Shown here in pieces: positions 14,763 through 22,783 of a stretch of DNA of 22,818 nucleotides; positions within the stretch are counted from its first letter, which is position 1; each line of letters begins with the position of its first letter. Origin of the DNA: Lachnospiraceae bacterium (GTDB lineage: Bacteria; Bacillota; Clostridia; Lachnospirales; Lachnospiraceae); assembly GCA_900769115.1 (NCBI GenBank), contig CAAGFJ010000067.1:1-22818 (forward strand). The letters are read 5' to 3'. A program made the translations under genes and the position numbers. The notes under the pieces are model-generated. The model saw only the letters and a program-made list of their open reading frames with translations, had not been told where the DNA came from and searched no databases.

Positions 14763-15032
14763 TTATAGGGGTTTGAAACTTGCAGAGTATTTCTGCTTTG
14801 TTTCGTCAATCTTGCTCTGTTCGGCATCTGGAGTAGGGTAGAAACCACGCTCATGCATGGAATGGAATACATCCTGCTGCATCGTATGTTCATCCGCTAA
14901 GATATCTAACATCGTAGAGCGAAGCCCTTCGTGAACACATTCATTTGAGAAGGTATTAAAAAGGTTGGTTGCGGCTTTCTGGGCACCTAACGCATCCCCT
15001 AAGATCTCTTTTTCTTTATATTGATTCATCAT
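14763..15032 (-). CDS. Spore coat protein, CotF-like
   Basis: This 89-aa protein belongs to the CotF-type coat family (ferritin-like helical proteins of the spore surface). Its signature region is LGDALGAQKAATNLFNTFSNECVHEGLRSTMLDIL, followed by HTMQQDVFHSMHERGFYPT, which contains the conserved QxxVFxxMxxRGxYP block at the C-terminus. It would be a small protein of the outer coat or of mother-cell-made spore layers. The start at 15032 has AGGAG 9 nt ahead on the minus strand; an immediate second ATG at 15029 is also possible. It lies 21 nt after the 61-aa helical gene, so the two form a sporulation operon. Its presence supports a spore-forming host. Confidence 0.9.
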   Translation of the reverse strand: MMNQYKEKEILGDALGAQKAATNLFNTFSNECVHEGLRSTMLDILADEHTMQQDVFHSMHERGFYPTPDAEQSKIDETKQKYSASFKPL

Positions 15033-15053
15033 AGTAAGAAACTCCTTTCTCGA

Positions 15054-15239
15054 TTATCCAAGATGGCTGTATAGCTTGTTAAAATGTGACTGATGACGTC
15101 TGGATATTTCCTCCATTTCAGCACGGACATTGGCATCCTGTGCATGGCTGGCTAACATCTGGAATTTCTTGACTAATAATTCTTCTTCTGATAACAGATC
15201 ATTTAATGCAGATAATTCTTTTTCTGATAAATTACTCAT
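15054..15239 (-). CDS. Small helical protein, probable spore coat partner
   Basis: This 61-aa protein is made of two predicted amphipathic helices (LSEKELSALNDLLSEEELLVKKFQMLAS, and VRAEMEEISRRHQSHFNKLYSHL). The pattern resembles half of a ferritin/rubrerythrin-like bundle and is of a kind seen beside CotF-type coat genes in Clostridia. It is not a family I can name. The start at 15239 (CAT on the plus strand, 15237-15239) is supported by AAGGAG at 15247-15252 and a 7-nt spacer; the longer reading to 15305 would extend across the promoter region. It is the upstream gene of the coat pair. Confidence 0.72.
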   Translation of the reverse strand: MSNLSEKELSALNDLLSEEELLVKKFQMLASHAQDANVRAEMEEISRRHQSHFNKLYSHLG

Positions 15240-15300
15240 TCTCTGGCTCCTTTCCATATTTTGTGAACGACTATAGTATAGACGTAAAAAGGAAAGGTTA

Positions 15301-15309
15301 TACATTATG
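15301..15309 (-). promoter_or_regulatory. Possible sporulation (sigma K/E-like) -10 element
   Basis: On the minus strand, CATAATGTA (15309 to 15301) matches the CATANNNTA -10 pattern of the mother-cell sigma K factor. It lies 61 nt ahead of the coat-pair start. A convincing -35 AC at the proper distance was not clear. Mother-cell expression would fit coat genes, so this is a plausible but unproven promoter. Confidence 0.35.
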
Positions 15310-15342
15310 TTTTTGTGTAGAGGGTTAGTCAGTTGTCGTGTG

Positions 15343-17199
15343 TTATTGTGTCAGCACATATTGACGGATCGTATCAAAGTCAGAAGGGCCCATATCGAGA
15401 AAATGCTGGTGAAAATCCAGATCGCTGTATTGCGCCATCTTGAGATTATGATAAGCAGATTTGAGGTCTTCAATTTCCAGATAACCGATGAAATAGCTTA
15501 AGTAATTAGAAGGTGCTTCTACGACATAGGAATATACATTTTCCGCATAATAATCACGGAATCCGAGTTCTTCAAAGAAGTGCTGCGTATCCTGCAAGGT
15601 CCAGCCCTCGTAATTCACACCAAGATCAATGCGGGAGCAGAGCGCAAGATTGATGATCGTGTCACACTGGTATAACTGGCACAGACTGTCACCTTCTAAT
15701 GGATATTCAAGGTATGGGAAAATGTTCATTTCCACATAGGTAGCCCAGCCCTCGACATAACCGGGATAGTCTAATATCTGCCGGATCGGAGATGGCTTTG
15801 ATGCACTGAAATAGACTGTCTGATATAGGTGTCCCGGAAATCCTTCATGTGCAAGTGTGGTGAACAGATTGCCATTTTCCTCGTTTGTGTAGAGAGGATT
15901 CACATATATTGTGTTGTTGTCATAGTCATCTAAAGCAGGAATCATATAAAAGGCAGGACTTAAGGAGGCGGCAAGGCTGTCTGGCACCTGTTTGACCGTA
16001 TAATGCGGTGTGGACCGAAGGATGGGATAGTCGTTGCGTATCATAAGGGAAAGGGCTTCTAAGATGGCTTCGGGTGATTCGTAGTATGTTTTTAATGGGT
16101 GGTCGCAATAGTACAGATAGGATTCCTGATCATTCATGGCAATGTTGAGAACCGTTCCGAGTGCATTTTGCAAGGCGGTATCGGTCATGGAGATTAGTTC
16201 CGTAACCGGGCGGTTAGAGCCGGTTGCCTGCTGTACTAACAGGGAGTAATATTCCTTGCCGGATGGAAGGGTGGAAAGGCCATAAGCAGTTGCAGGATCT
16301 AACAAATGGTCTGTTTTAGTGGATGTTATATCAGAGGAATGACATTGCATCAGATAATCATATAGTGACTGATAGGCAGGAAGGACGGAATGCTTGAGGA
16401 TAGTACGATTCCGGTCTTCATATTGGGAGCGGTCATCTGCGGATAAACGATCGATCTGTGCCAGCCGTTCGGCAAATGTTTCCGTGAAACAGTTATTATT
16501 TTCCTGCAGACTTGTGAGAAAGGTGGCAAGCTGTTCGGTAGAGGAAGCAGTCAGAAAGGCAGGAGTAGAAATGTTATGACTGTTACGCTGTTGATCGTAG
16601 GAGATCACTTCTTCAAAGTATTCAGGAATCTGATCTAATAGCTGCAGATATGTCTCTACAGAGGAACGGTCAGATAACGGATATTCACATAAAGTGACCG
16701 GAAGATTAGTCTGTACACCGGTGGAGGCACCGAATAGATAGTCATAATAAGGGTATTTGCTTAAGGAGTGGGATAGGGATAGATACTGATTCATTAATGT
16801 GTAATTAATCTGTTCTGATGTTGTCGTGCCCCTGTTAGAGAGAGCTGTCAGATGTGTAAGCAGATCCGTTATCTGGTGTGAGCCTTTCTTATCTGCCTGC
16901 TGTTCGTAAGCTGCGGCCGAAAAGGAAGAAAGGGTTGCAGGAAGATCCGGAATTCCATACTGCTCCGGGTGACGGAGATGATAGGCGGTTGTGATGGAGT
17001 CCTGCGTCACCTCATATTGAAAGAGTTTGTCTGCATAATGCGACAGGGAAGAGGAGGTAAGCATTTGATGATAGAGCGAATTGCGATATGTTGTCCGGTC
17101 AGTGGGGCGCAGTTCATATATGGCGAGTAGAAGAAATGTTACCAGAATGGTGACAATCGTGAGAAGGCAGAGTCGCCTGCGGATGGGAGATATGTTCAT
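15343..17199 (-). CDS. DUF885 family membrane-anchored metallopeptidase-like protein
   Basis: This 618-aa protein has an N-terminal anchor (about residues 12-32, LCLLTIVTILVTFLLLAIYEL) and a long extracytoplasmic DUF885 domain. The zinc-site motif is H451-E-G-F-P-G-H457 (HExxH-like), with a downstream glutamate E483 in GYVEGWATYVEM as a likely third ligand, arranged as in gluzincin-type peptidases and carboxypeptidases. The C-terminal half keeps further family marks (LGVNYEGWTLQDTQHFFEELGF, YYAENVYSYVVEAPSNYLSYFIG). No signal cleavage site or lipobox Cys was noted. A ribosome site (GGAG, 6 nt ahead of the ATG) supports the start. It is divergent from the lipid kinase gene. The substrate is unknown; peptide processing at the cell surface is the family expectation. 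Confidence 0.87.
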   Translation of the reverse strand: MNISPIRRRLCLLTIVTILVTFLLLAIYELRPTDRTTYRNSLYHQMLTSSSLSHYADKLFQYEVTQDSITTAYHLRHPEQYGIPDLPATLSSFSAAAYEQQADKKGSHQITDLLTHLTALSNRGTTTSEQINYTLMNQYLSLSHSLSKYPYYDYLFGASTGVQTNLPVTLCEYPLSDRSSVETYLQLLDQIPEYFEEVISYDQQRNSHNISTPAFLTASSTEQLATFLTSLQENNNCFTETFAERLAQIDRLSADDRSQYEDRNRTILKHSVLPAYQSLYDYLMQCHSSDITSTKTDHLLDPATAYGLSTLPSGKEYYSLLVQQATGSNRPVTELISMTDTALQNALGTVLNIAMNDQESYLYYCDHPLKTYYESPEAILEALSLMIRNDYPILRSTPHYTVKQVPDSLAASLSPAFYMIPALDDYDNNTIYVNPLYTNEENGNLFTTLAHEGFPGHLYQTVYFSASKPSPIRQILDYPGYVEGWATYVEMNIFPYLEYPLEGDSLCQLYQCDTIINLALCSRIDLGVNYEGWTLQDTQHFFEELGFRDYYAENVYSYVVEAPSNYLSYFIGYLEIEDLKSAYHNLKMAQYSDLDFHQHFLDMGPSDFDTIRQYVLTQ

Positions 17200-17235
17200 G
17201 ATAGTCTCCGTATGATGTTTCTTATATGTATATGT

Positions 17236-17264
17236 TTGTAATATACAGGATATGATGATATGAT
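17236..17264 (+). promoter_or_regulatory. Candidate promoter for the lipid kinase gene
   Basis: TTGTAA (17236-17241), a 17-nt spacer and TATGAT (17259-17264) give a plausible sigma-A promoter in the 149-bp space between the divergent DUF885 and lipid kinase genes. Transcription would begin near 17271. Confidence 0.55.
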
Positions 17265-17348
17265 AATAGGCAGAAATACAGTGTTAGACAGAGAGTATCG
17301 GCTGCCTGCAGACATATGTGGGGAAAGAGAGGATGAGGTACGAAAGAG

Positions 17349-18284
17349 ATGTATCATGTAATTATGAATCCATCGGCATCTTCCGGAAAGGGTGCTAAAG
17401 TATGGAAATATGTGAAGGAACGGTTGGAAAACGAGCAGATAGAGTATGAGGCACATTGCATGAAAAGCGCAAAAGACACAGTACGACTTGTGAAGAATTT
17501 AACTGCAGTTGATAATTGGCATGGAGAAGATCATAATATCATTGTGCTTGGTGGGGATGGAACATTGAACACGGTACTGAATGGAATAGTGGATATGGAG
17601 CATACCATACTGTCCTGTATCCGTACGGGTTCCGGTAATGATTTTGCAAGAAATATGGGAATTCCCAAACGAGTAGAAGAAGCGTTAGAAGGGATTCTTC
17701 ATCATTCAGATGATATGGTATTAGATTACGGGGTGGTAGAATATGAAGGAGAACAACGAAAGGGAGTAAGACGGTTTCTGATCAGCAGTGGTATCGGTTA
17801 TGATGCGGATATATGTGAGGAAGTAAGCCGCAGCCGGTTGAAGAAGAGACTTAACCGTATTCATCTGGGCAAGTTAGTGTATGTTGCGATTGGAATTAAG
17901 CAGATATTTACCAGACATTCAGTAGAAGCAACGGTTATAATGGACGAAGAACAGGAGATACATGTACCGGCATTGTTCTTTGGAGTTGGAATGATTCACC
18001 CGATGGAGGGAGGTGGTGTTCCGTTCTGTCCGAGAGCCAATCCACAGGATGGTATGCTGGATGTGTGTCTGGTGAAAGCCATGTCGAAAGTGAAACTATT
18101 AACGGCTGTTATGCTTGTGTATGCAAAGCAGCATTTTGTGTTCCGGGCAATTACAGAACACCGGTGCCGTTCGCTTACAATCGCAACCAAGACACCGCAA
18201 TGGTTTCATATGGATGGTGAGACATCGTGCAAGGTGCAAAGTGTGAAGCTGCATTGTGAATGTGGACTGCGGTTTCGTATGTAA
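17349..18284 (+). CDS. Diacylglycerol/lipid kinase (YegS/DgkB-like)
   Basis: This 311-aa protein of the DAGK catalytic-domain family would phosphorylate a lipid such as diacylglycerol. Motif 1 is GGDGTLN (68-74, in IIVLGGDGTLNTVLNGI). Motif 2 is RTGSGNDFARNMGIP, followed by the SSGIGYDADICEEV block; the C-terminal HMDGE is also typical. The protein is soluble. In Firmicutes such kinases recycle diacylglycerol from lipoteichoic acid synthesis, but the target here is not shown. The ATG at 17349 has only a modest ribosome site (GAGG at 17334-17337); the N-terminus MYHVIMNPSASSGKG fits the family start well. A YwaF-like gene follows after 39 nt and may be co-transcribed. Confidence 0.92.
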   Translation: MYHVIMNPSASSGKGAKVWKYVKERLENEQIEYEAHCMKSAKDTVRLVKNLTAVDNWHGEDHNIIVLGGDGTLNTVLNGIVDMEHTILSCIRTGSGNDFARNMGIPKRVEEALEGILHHSDDMVLDYGVVEYEGEQRKGVRRFLISSGIGYDADICEEVSRSRLKKRLNRIHLGKLVYVAIGIKQIFTRHSVEATVIMDEEQEIHVPALFFGVGMIHPMEGGGVPFCPRANPQDGMLDVCLVKAMSKVKLLTAVMLVYAKQHFVFRAITEHRCRSLTIATKTPQWFHMDGETSCKVQSVKLHCECGLRFRM

Positions 18285-18323
18285 ATACATGAAATTGAAG
18301 AAAAAGGAAATACTGATTGTATT

Positions 18324-19088
18324 ATGAAACACTTTTTTGCATTTGAATCTGAATTGCCGGTTGGCAGTGGATTTCCGTTGTTTGGAGCATGTCATCTGGC
18401 ATGGTTAGTCATTATTGTAGGAATTGGGATTGCATTTGTCCGGTGGTATTGCAGACAGGCAGATCGTATGCGGCAACGCACACAGTATATATTAGGGGTT
18501 ACAATGCCGGTGATTGCTCTGTATCGGGACAGTGTGCTTATGCTGACCGGGCATTGGGGCAAGGGATTCTTGCCATTGCATCTTTGCGGTATGGCATTAT
18601 GGATTGCGCCGCTTTATATCTTTACAAAACGGCGGTGGATCGGTGTGATCTATGTTACGTTATGTGTTCCGGGTGCATTAGGAGCCTTGCTGTTTCCGGA
18701 TTGGAATATGTATCCACTGTGGAATTATATGCATATTCATGCATTCATATCGCATGGTCTGCTTGTGATCTTTGGGTTTGCACTGATCTGTTCCGGAGAG
18801 GTGTTGCCGAGGTGGAGGGAATTGTATATTTCGGTACTGTTTGGAGCAGCAGGTTTTATTGGAATTCATTGGATCAATGACCGATTACACACGAATTACT
18901 GGTTTTTGAATGTGCCATCGGAAGGTTCTCCTCTTACATGGATCTTACAGGCGACAGGAAGTAAATGGTATCGAACCGGATATTTTATTTTTTGCATATG
19001 TGTGGTGGTGTTATGGATGTTGATACTTCAGGGAATTGTAGTCGTTAGAAAGTGGGCGAATGACCTTGCAAGGCGCAGGCATGTGTGA
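18324..19088 (+). CDS. TIGR02206 / YwaF-like integral membrane protein
   Basis: This 254-aa protein has about six transmembrane segments and resembles the YwaF/TIGR02206 family of unknown function. Family-like marks are LFGACHLAWLV near the N-terminus, GHWGKGFLPLHLCGMALW (helix 3, with conserved His and Cys), FPDWNMYPLWNYMHIHAFISHG and a late NYWFLNVPSEGSPL motif. The clustered His and aromatic residues in membrane regions look functional, possibly ligand binding, but no activity is known. It lies 39 nt downstream of the lipid kinase, so both may act on membrane lipids or the envelope. A short gap of about 120 nt without a terminator precedes apt. Confidence 0.85.
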   Translation: MKHFFAFESELPVGSGFPLFGACHLAWLVIIVGIGIAFVRWYCRQADRMRQRTQYILGVTMPVIALYRDSVLMLTGHWGKGFLPLHLCGMALWIAPLYIFTKRRWIGVIYVTLCVPGALGALLFPDWNMYPLWNYMHIHAFISHGLLVIFGFALICSGEVLPRWRELYISVLFGAAGFIGIHWINDRLHTNYWFLNVPSEGSPLTWILQATGSKWYRTGYFIFCICVVVLWMLILQGIVVVRKWANDLARRRHV

Positions 19089-19210
19089 TATTCTAATATG
19101 TGGTATTTTCTTGAAGAAATAATATATTTTATGTAGAACCCATACCAGACAGATTGTTTCACAGCGGATGCAATCAGAATAGTGAGAATGCATACAGGAG
19201 GATTAGAAGG

Positions 19211-19744
19211 ATGCAGGATAAGTATGAAATTGACCAATATGTGAGAAGTATACCGGATTTCCCGGAACCGGGGATTATATTCAGAGATATTACATCGATT
19301 ATTCAGAATCCGGTAGGACTTAAGAAGTCAATTGATGGAATTGTTGAGAATCTGAAAGATGTTGATTTTGATATAGTAATTGGTCCGGAGTCAAGGGGAT
19401 TTATTTTTGGCATGCCGGTGGCATATGCTTTGGGAAAAGGATTTGTTCCGGTTCGTAAGAAAGGAAAACTTCCTTGTGAGACGATCGAGAAAGAATATTC
19501 GCTAGAGTATGGTACTGCAGTGATTGAGATGCATAAGGATGCAATCAAGCCAGGGGATAAAGTGGTTATTATCGATGATCTGGTAGCTACCGGTGGAACG
19601 ATCGAGGCGATTACCGAGATGGTAGAGAGTTTAGGCGGAGAGGTCGTTAAGATTGAATTTGTAATGGAGTTAGCAGGTTTGAAGGGCAGAGAGAGGCTTA
19701 AGAAGTACAATATAGATTCCTTGTTGATCTATGATGGTAAGTAA
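19211..19744 (+). CDS. apt: Adenine phosphoribosyltransferase
   Basis: This 177-aa enzyme converts adenine and PRPP to AMP in purine salvage. The PRPP-binding motif VVIIDDLVATGGT is at about residues 118-130. The family N-terminus IPDFPEPGIIFRDIT and the region VIGPESRGFIFGMPVAYALG are both exact family hallmarks, as is the flexible loop VPVRKKGKLPCETIEKEY. Length is typical. The ATG at 19211 is chosen, with AGGAGG at 19196-19201, over a TTG at 19154, which would add 19 residues not found in Apt. A terminator follows, so apt ends its transcript. Confidence 0.97.
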   Translation: MQDKYEIDQYVRSIPDFPEPGIIFRDITSIIQNPVGLKKSIDGIVENLKDVDFDIVIGPESRGFIFGMPVAYALGKGFVPVRKKGKLPCETIEKEYSLEYGTAVIEMHKDAIKPGDKVVIIDDLVATGGTIEAITEMVESLGGEVVKIEFVMELAGLKGRERLKKYNIDSLLIYDGK

Positions 19745-19759
19745 GAGGCAGATGGATGA

Positions 19760-19796
19760 GATGCTATTGATGGATAAAAGTCGATAGCATCTTTTT
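19760..19796 (+). terminator. Intrinsic terminator after apt
   Basis: GATGCTATTGA (19760-19770) pairs with TCGATAGCATC (19781-19791) over 11 bp (one G-U) with a 10-nt loop, followed by TTTTT (19792-19796). Confidence 0.9.
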
Positions 19797-19875
19797 CTTA
19801 TTTACAAGATATATCAGCTTATAATATATGTGATTTCATAATAGTAATAAAATATCAGATTTTACAATAGAATAG

Positions 19876-19904
19876 TTGTGATTTTTCTAAAAATACGTTA
19901 CAAT
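19876..19904 (+). promoter_or_regulatory. Promoter of the NfeD/SPFH operon
   Basis: TTGTGA (19876-19881), a 17-nt spacer and TACAAT (19899-19904) predict a transcription start near 19911, 40 nt before the NfeD-family start codon. The stretch 19797-19875 is AT-rich and holds nothing else that I can support. Confidence 0.7.
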
Positions 19905-19950
19905 AATAGACATATCACTGTTTAAGTGAAGAATAAGGGAGGTATATAGT

Positions 19951-20412
19951 ATGGAAGCGTTATGCTGGCTCTTGCTTGCAGCATTGTTTATTGTAATTGA
20001 GATCATATCACTTGGTCTGACTACAATCTGGTTTGCAGGTGGAGCATTTGTTGCAGCGCTGGCAGGGCTTGCAGGTGTGAGTTTGACAATTCAGGTAGCA
20101 TTGTTTCTGATTGTATCGATTATTTTGTTGGTACTTACGAGACCGGTTGCAGTCAAATATCTGGATTCAAAGACACAGAAGACGAATTCCGAAGCGTTGA
20201 TCGGACAGAAAGCAGTTGTTCTTCAGACGATTGATAATTTGAAGACAGAGGGTCAGGTGAAGGTGAACGGTATGGAATGGACAGCCAGAGCGAAGACGGA
20301 CGAGATGGTTATTCCGGAAGGAGAGGTCGTCACGATTTTAGAGATTCAAGGAGTGAAACTCATTGTGGAACCGGTTAGTCAGGATGAGACTGACTTAGAA
20401 AGGCAAGCATAA
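19951..20412 (+). CDS. NfeD family membrane protein
   Basis: This 153-aa protein has a hydrophobic N-terminal half with two or three membrane segments (about residues 3-70, including LLLAALFIVIEIISLGLTTIWFAGGAF) and a C-terminal OB-fold (about 80-147). The latter carries SEALIGQKAVVLQTIDNLKTEG and KVNGMEWTARA. This is the short NfeD type without the serine protease domain. Short NfeD proteins are typically encoded next to a stomatin/SPFH protein and act with it in membrane microdomain organisation; here the partner follows 15 nt downstream. The ribosome site GGGAGGT precedes ATG 19951. Confidence 0.93.
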   Translation: MEALCWLLLAALFIVIEIISLGLTTIWFAGGAFVAALAGLAGVSLTIQVALFLIVSIILLVLTRPVAVKYLDSKTQKTNSEALIGQKAVVLQTIDNLKTEGQVKVNGMEWTARAKTDEMVIPEGEVVTILEIQGVKLIVEPVSQDETDLERQA

Positions 20413-20427
20413 GGAGGAAGATAAGTT

Positions 20428-21345
20428 ATGCCATTTTTAATTATTTTACTTGTTATTATTATTGTTATTGTTATGAGTAGTATTCGTATTGTTCCACAGG
20501 CATATGCCTATGTTGTAGAACGTTTGGGAACTTATACAGGAACCTGGTCAGTTGGTATGCATTTTAAGACACCGATCATTGATAAGGTTGCAAAGAAGGT
20601 TACATTGAAGGAACAGGTTGTTGATTTTGCACCTCAGCCGGTTATCACAAAGGATAATGTAACGATGCGGATTGATACGGTTGTGTTCTTCCAGATTACA
20701 GATCCTAAGTTATTCTGTTATGGTGTGGAGAATCCAATTATGGCAATCGAGAATCTGACAGCAACGACACTTCGTAATATTATTGGTGATCTGGAATTGG
20801 ATCAGACATTAACTTCAAGAGAGACAATCAACACGAAGATGCGTGCAACGTTGGATGAGGCAACGGATCCGTGGGGAATCAAAGTGAATCGTGTTGAGCT
20901 TAAGAATATTATTCCACCGGCAGCTATTCAGGATGCAATGGAGAAACAGATGAAGGCAGAGCGTGAACGTCGTGAGCAGATTCTGATTGCAGAAGGTGAG
21001 AAGAAGTCAGCCATTCTTCGTGCAGAGGGTCATAAGGAGTCTGTCATCTTAGAGGCAGAAGCAGAGAAACAGTCAGCTATTCTTCGTGCAGAGGCTAAGA
21101 AAGAAGCTACAATTCGTGAGGCGGAAGGTCAGGCAGAAGCCATTATTGCAATCCAGAAAGCAAATGCAGATGGTATTACATTATTGAATGAGTCTTCTCC
21201 ATCCGGTGCAGTCATTCAGTTGAAGAGCTTAGAGGCATTTTCTAAGGCTGCAGACGGTAAGGCTACGAAGATTATTATTCCATCCGAGATTCAGGGATTA
21301 GCCGGACTTGCAAAGTCAGTTGTAGAGGTGGCTAAGGAACAGTAA
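20428..21345 (+). CDS. SPFH/stomatin-family (slipin-like) protein
   Basis: This 305-aa membrane scaffold protein begins with one hydrophobic anchor (residues 2-16, almost all Ile, Leu and Val). An SPFH/band-7 domain follows (about 18-180: RIVPQAYAYVVERLGTY, LKEQVVDFAPQPVITKDNV, IDTVVFFQITDPKL). Then comes an Ala/Glu/Lys-rich coiled coil (about 175-240) built on repeated AILRAEGxxE/SVILEAEAEK units, and a C-terminal Gly/Ala segment. Length and layout match bacterial stomatin homologues that form ring-like membrane assemblies. It is paired with NfeD upstream in the same operon. A terminator follows, so the operon ends here. Confidence 0.95.
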   Translation: MPFLIILLVIIIVIVMSSIRIVPQAYAYVVERLGTYTGTWSVGMHFKTPIIDKVAKKVTLKEQVVDFAPQPVITKDNVTMRIDTVVFFQITDPKLFCYGVENPIMAIENLTATTLRNIIGDLELDQTLTSRETINTKMRATLDEATDPWGIKVNRVELKNIIPPAAIQDAMEKQMKAERERREQILIAEGEKKSAILRAEGHKESVILEAEAEKQSAILRAEAKKEATIREAEGQAEAIIAIQKANADGITLLNESSPSGAVIQLKSLEAFSKAADGKATKIIIPSEIQGLAGLAKSVVEVAKEQ

Positions 21346-21364
21346 AGATATAGGAAAGGATATA

Positions 21365-21396
21365 CAGGGATTGCTCATGTAGTGATCCCTGTTTTT
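21365..21396 (+). terminator. Terminator of the NfeD/SPFH operon
   Basis: CAGGGAT (21365-21371) pairs with ATCCCTG (21385-21391) across a 13-nt loop and is followed by TTTTT (21392-21396). It lies 19 nt after the SPFH stop and 15 nt before the next start. Confidence 0.85.
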
Positions 21397-21411
21397 AGAA
21401 GGAGTACGAAT

Positions 21412-22698
21412 TTGAAGTGGAAGATTGAAAAGAGATATTTGAGAATTGCCGGAACAACGCTTGGAATTATTATTCTTGCGATTCTGTTTAACAATCTGTT
21501 AGCGCATGAGGAACGGCTTGCCTCGATAAAGAATACGGTGAGCGGAACGATGGCACCAATTTTGATTGGGTGTATATTAGCGTATTTATTGAATCCGATA
21601 TTGAAGTTTTTTGAGCATTATTGCTTTATGCCATTAGGTAAAGTATTATTTCCGAAAAAGGAGAGTACAAGGAAGAAGTTTTCACGGGCATTAGGAACTT
21701 TATGTACGATTCTGTTATTTTTTATATTGGTTGTAGGAGGACTGTATCTGGTCATACCACAGGTTTATCTGTCACTGAGTAAGATTGTGACAGAGGCACC
21801 GAATTATTATAATACGGTTGTGAAATGGATTGATTCTCTGGATCCGAAGCAGTCTGAGGTAAGCCGTTATCTGTTGATGGGATTAGATCGTATCTATTCT
21901 CAGGCAATTACCTATCTGAATACGAATATTCTCCCGAATATGGACAAGATTGTAGCAGGTATCACATCCGGAATTGTGGGTGGCCTGAAAGTAATCCTCA
22001 ACACGATCCTGGCATTAACAATATCTATCTATGTTATGCTGGAGAAAGAGATTCTCATTTCAGTTGGCAAGAAACTGACTTATAGTTTCTTTAGTAAAAG
22101 AAATGCCAATGCGATCATGCGGGGGACAAGATATGCCAATCAGGTATTTGGTGGATTTATTAACGGTAAGATCATTGATTCCTTTATCATTGGTGTAATA
22201 TGTTATATCTTTATGATAATCGTTCAGTTTGATTATGCGGTATTGATCAGTATGATCGTTGGCGTGACGAATGTTATACCGTATTTTGGACCATTTATCG
22301 GGGCAATTCCGAGTGCATTGATCCTGCTTATGATGGATGTGAAACAGGGAATCATCTTTATTATTTTTGTTATTATATTGCAGCAGGTTGATGGTAATAT
22401 CATTGGTCCTGTCATTTTAGGAGATCGTTTGAAGATTTCCAGTATGTGGATCTTATTTGCAATCCTGGTAGGTGGCGGATTCTTTGGCGTTCCGGGAATG
22501 ATCCTTGGTGCACCATGTCTGGCATGTCTTTATGCATTGGTGGGAACCATCTGTAAAGATCGGCTTCAGAAGAAGGGACTGCCGACACAGACATCCGAAT
22601 ACTATGGAATTGATCAGGTGGCAGTGGATGGTTCCGGGGATGTGGTCTGTAAGAAGAGTGAGCCGGTCGTGCAGGAGCCGGAAACGAAAGATGACTAA
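21412..22698 (+). CDS. AI-2E family transporter-like membrane protein
   Basis: This protein of about 429 aa, with eight predicted membrane segments, belongs to the AI-2E (YdiK/TqsA/PerM) family. The first helix is TTLGIIILAILFNNLL. The late IIGPVILGDRLKISSMWILFAILVGGGFFGVPGMILGAP block is the family signature. The charged C-terminal tail (EPVVQEPETKDD) is cytosolic. Transport of autoinducer 2 is established for only a few members; exporter or permease roles in others are unknown. The TTG at 21412 is chosen because AAGGAG (21399-21404) lies 7 nt ahead; the GTG at 21382 falls in the loop of the preceding terminator. No promoter was identified for the short gap, so some read-through may supply it. 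Confidence 0.9.
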   Translation: MKWKIEKRYLRIAGTTLGIIILAILFNNLLAHEERLASIKNTVSGTMAPILIGCILAYLLNPILKFFEHYCFMPLGKVLFPKKESTRKKFSRALGTLCTILLFFILVVGGLYLVIPQVYLSLSKIVTEAPNYYNTVVKWIDSLDPKQSEVSRYLLMGLDRIYSQAITYLNTNILPNMDKIVAGITSGIVGGLKVILNTILALTISIYVMLEKEILISVGKKLTYSFFSKRNANAIMRGTRYANQVFGGFINGKIIDSFIIGVICYIFMIIVQFDYAVLISMIVGVTNVIPYFGPFIGAIPSALILLMMDVKQGIIFIIFVIILQQVDGNIIGPVILGDRLKISSMWILFAILVGGGFFGVPGMILGAPCLACLYALVGTICKDRLQKKGLPTQTSEYYGIDQVAVDGSGDVVCKKSEPVVQEPETKDD

Positions 22699-22737
22699 CA
22701 CCCTTGCACAGCGTAAGTCGATACAGTATATGTCAAA

Positions 22738-22783
22738 CGGACGCTCCGGCCTAGAAAAATTGGTTCCAAGCCGGGGCCGTTCG
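22738..22783. repeat. GC-rich hairpin element
   Basis: CGGACGCTCCGGC (22738-22750) pairs with GCCGGGG-c-CGTTCG (22770-22783) in a 13-bp stem containing wobble pairs and one bulged C, with a 19-nt AT-rich loop. It is far more GC-rich than its surroundings and has no T tract, so it is not a clear terminator. The remaining bases to the window edge contain no gene I can support. It may be a dispersed intergenic palindromic repeat. Confidence 0.45.

Noticed and set aside
15307..15501. Plus-strand open frame over the 3' end of the DUF885 gene
   Set aside because: It is antisense to a well-supported gene, has no ribosome site, and no recognisable product.
18389..18880. Plus-strand frame overlapping the YwaF-like gene
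   Set aside because: It overlaps a clear six-helix family protein in another frame and has no family features.
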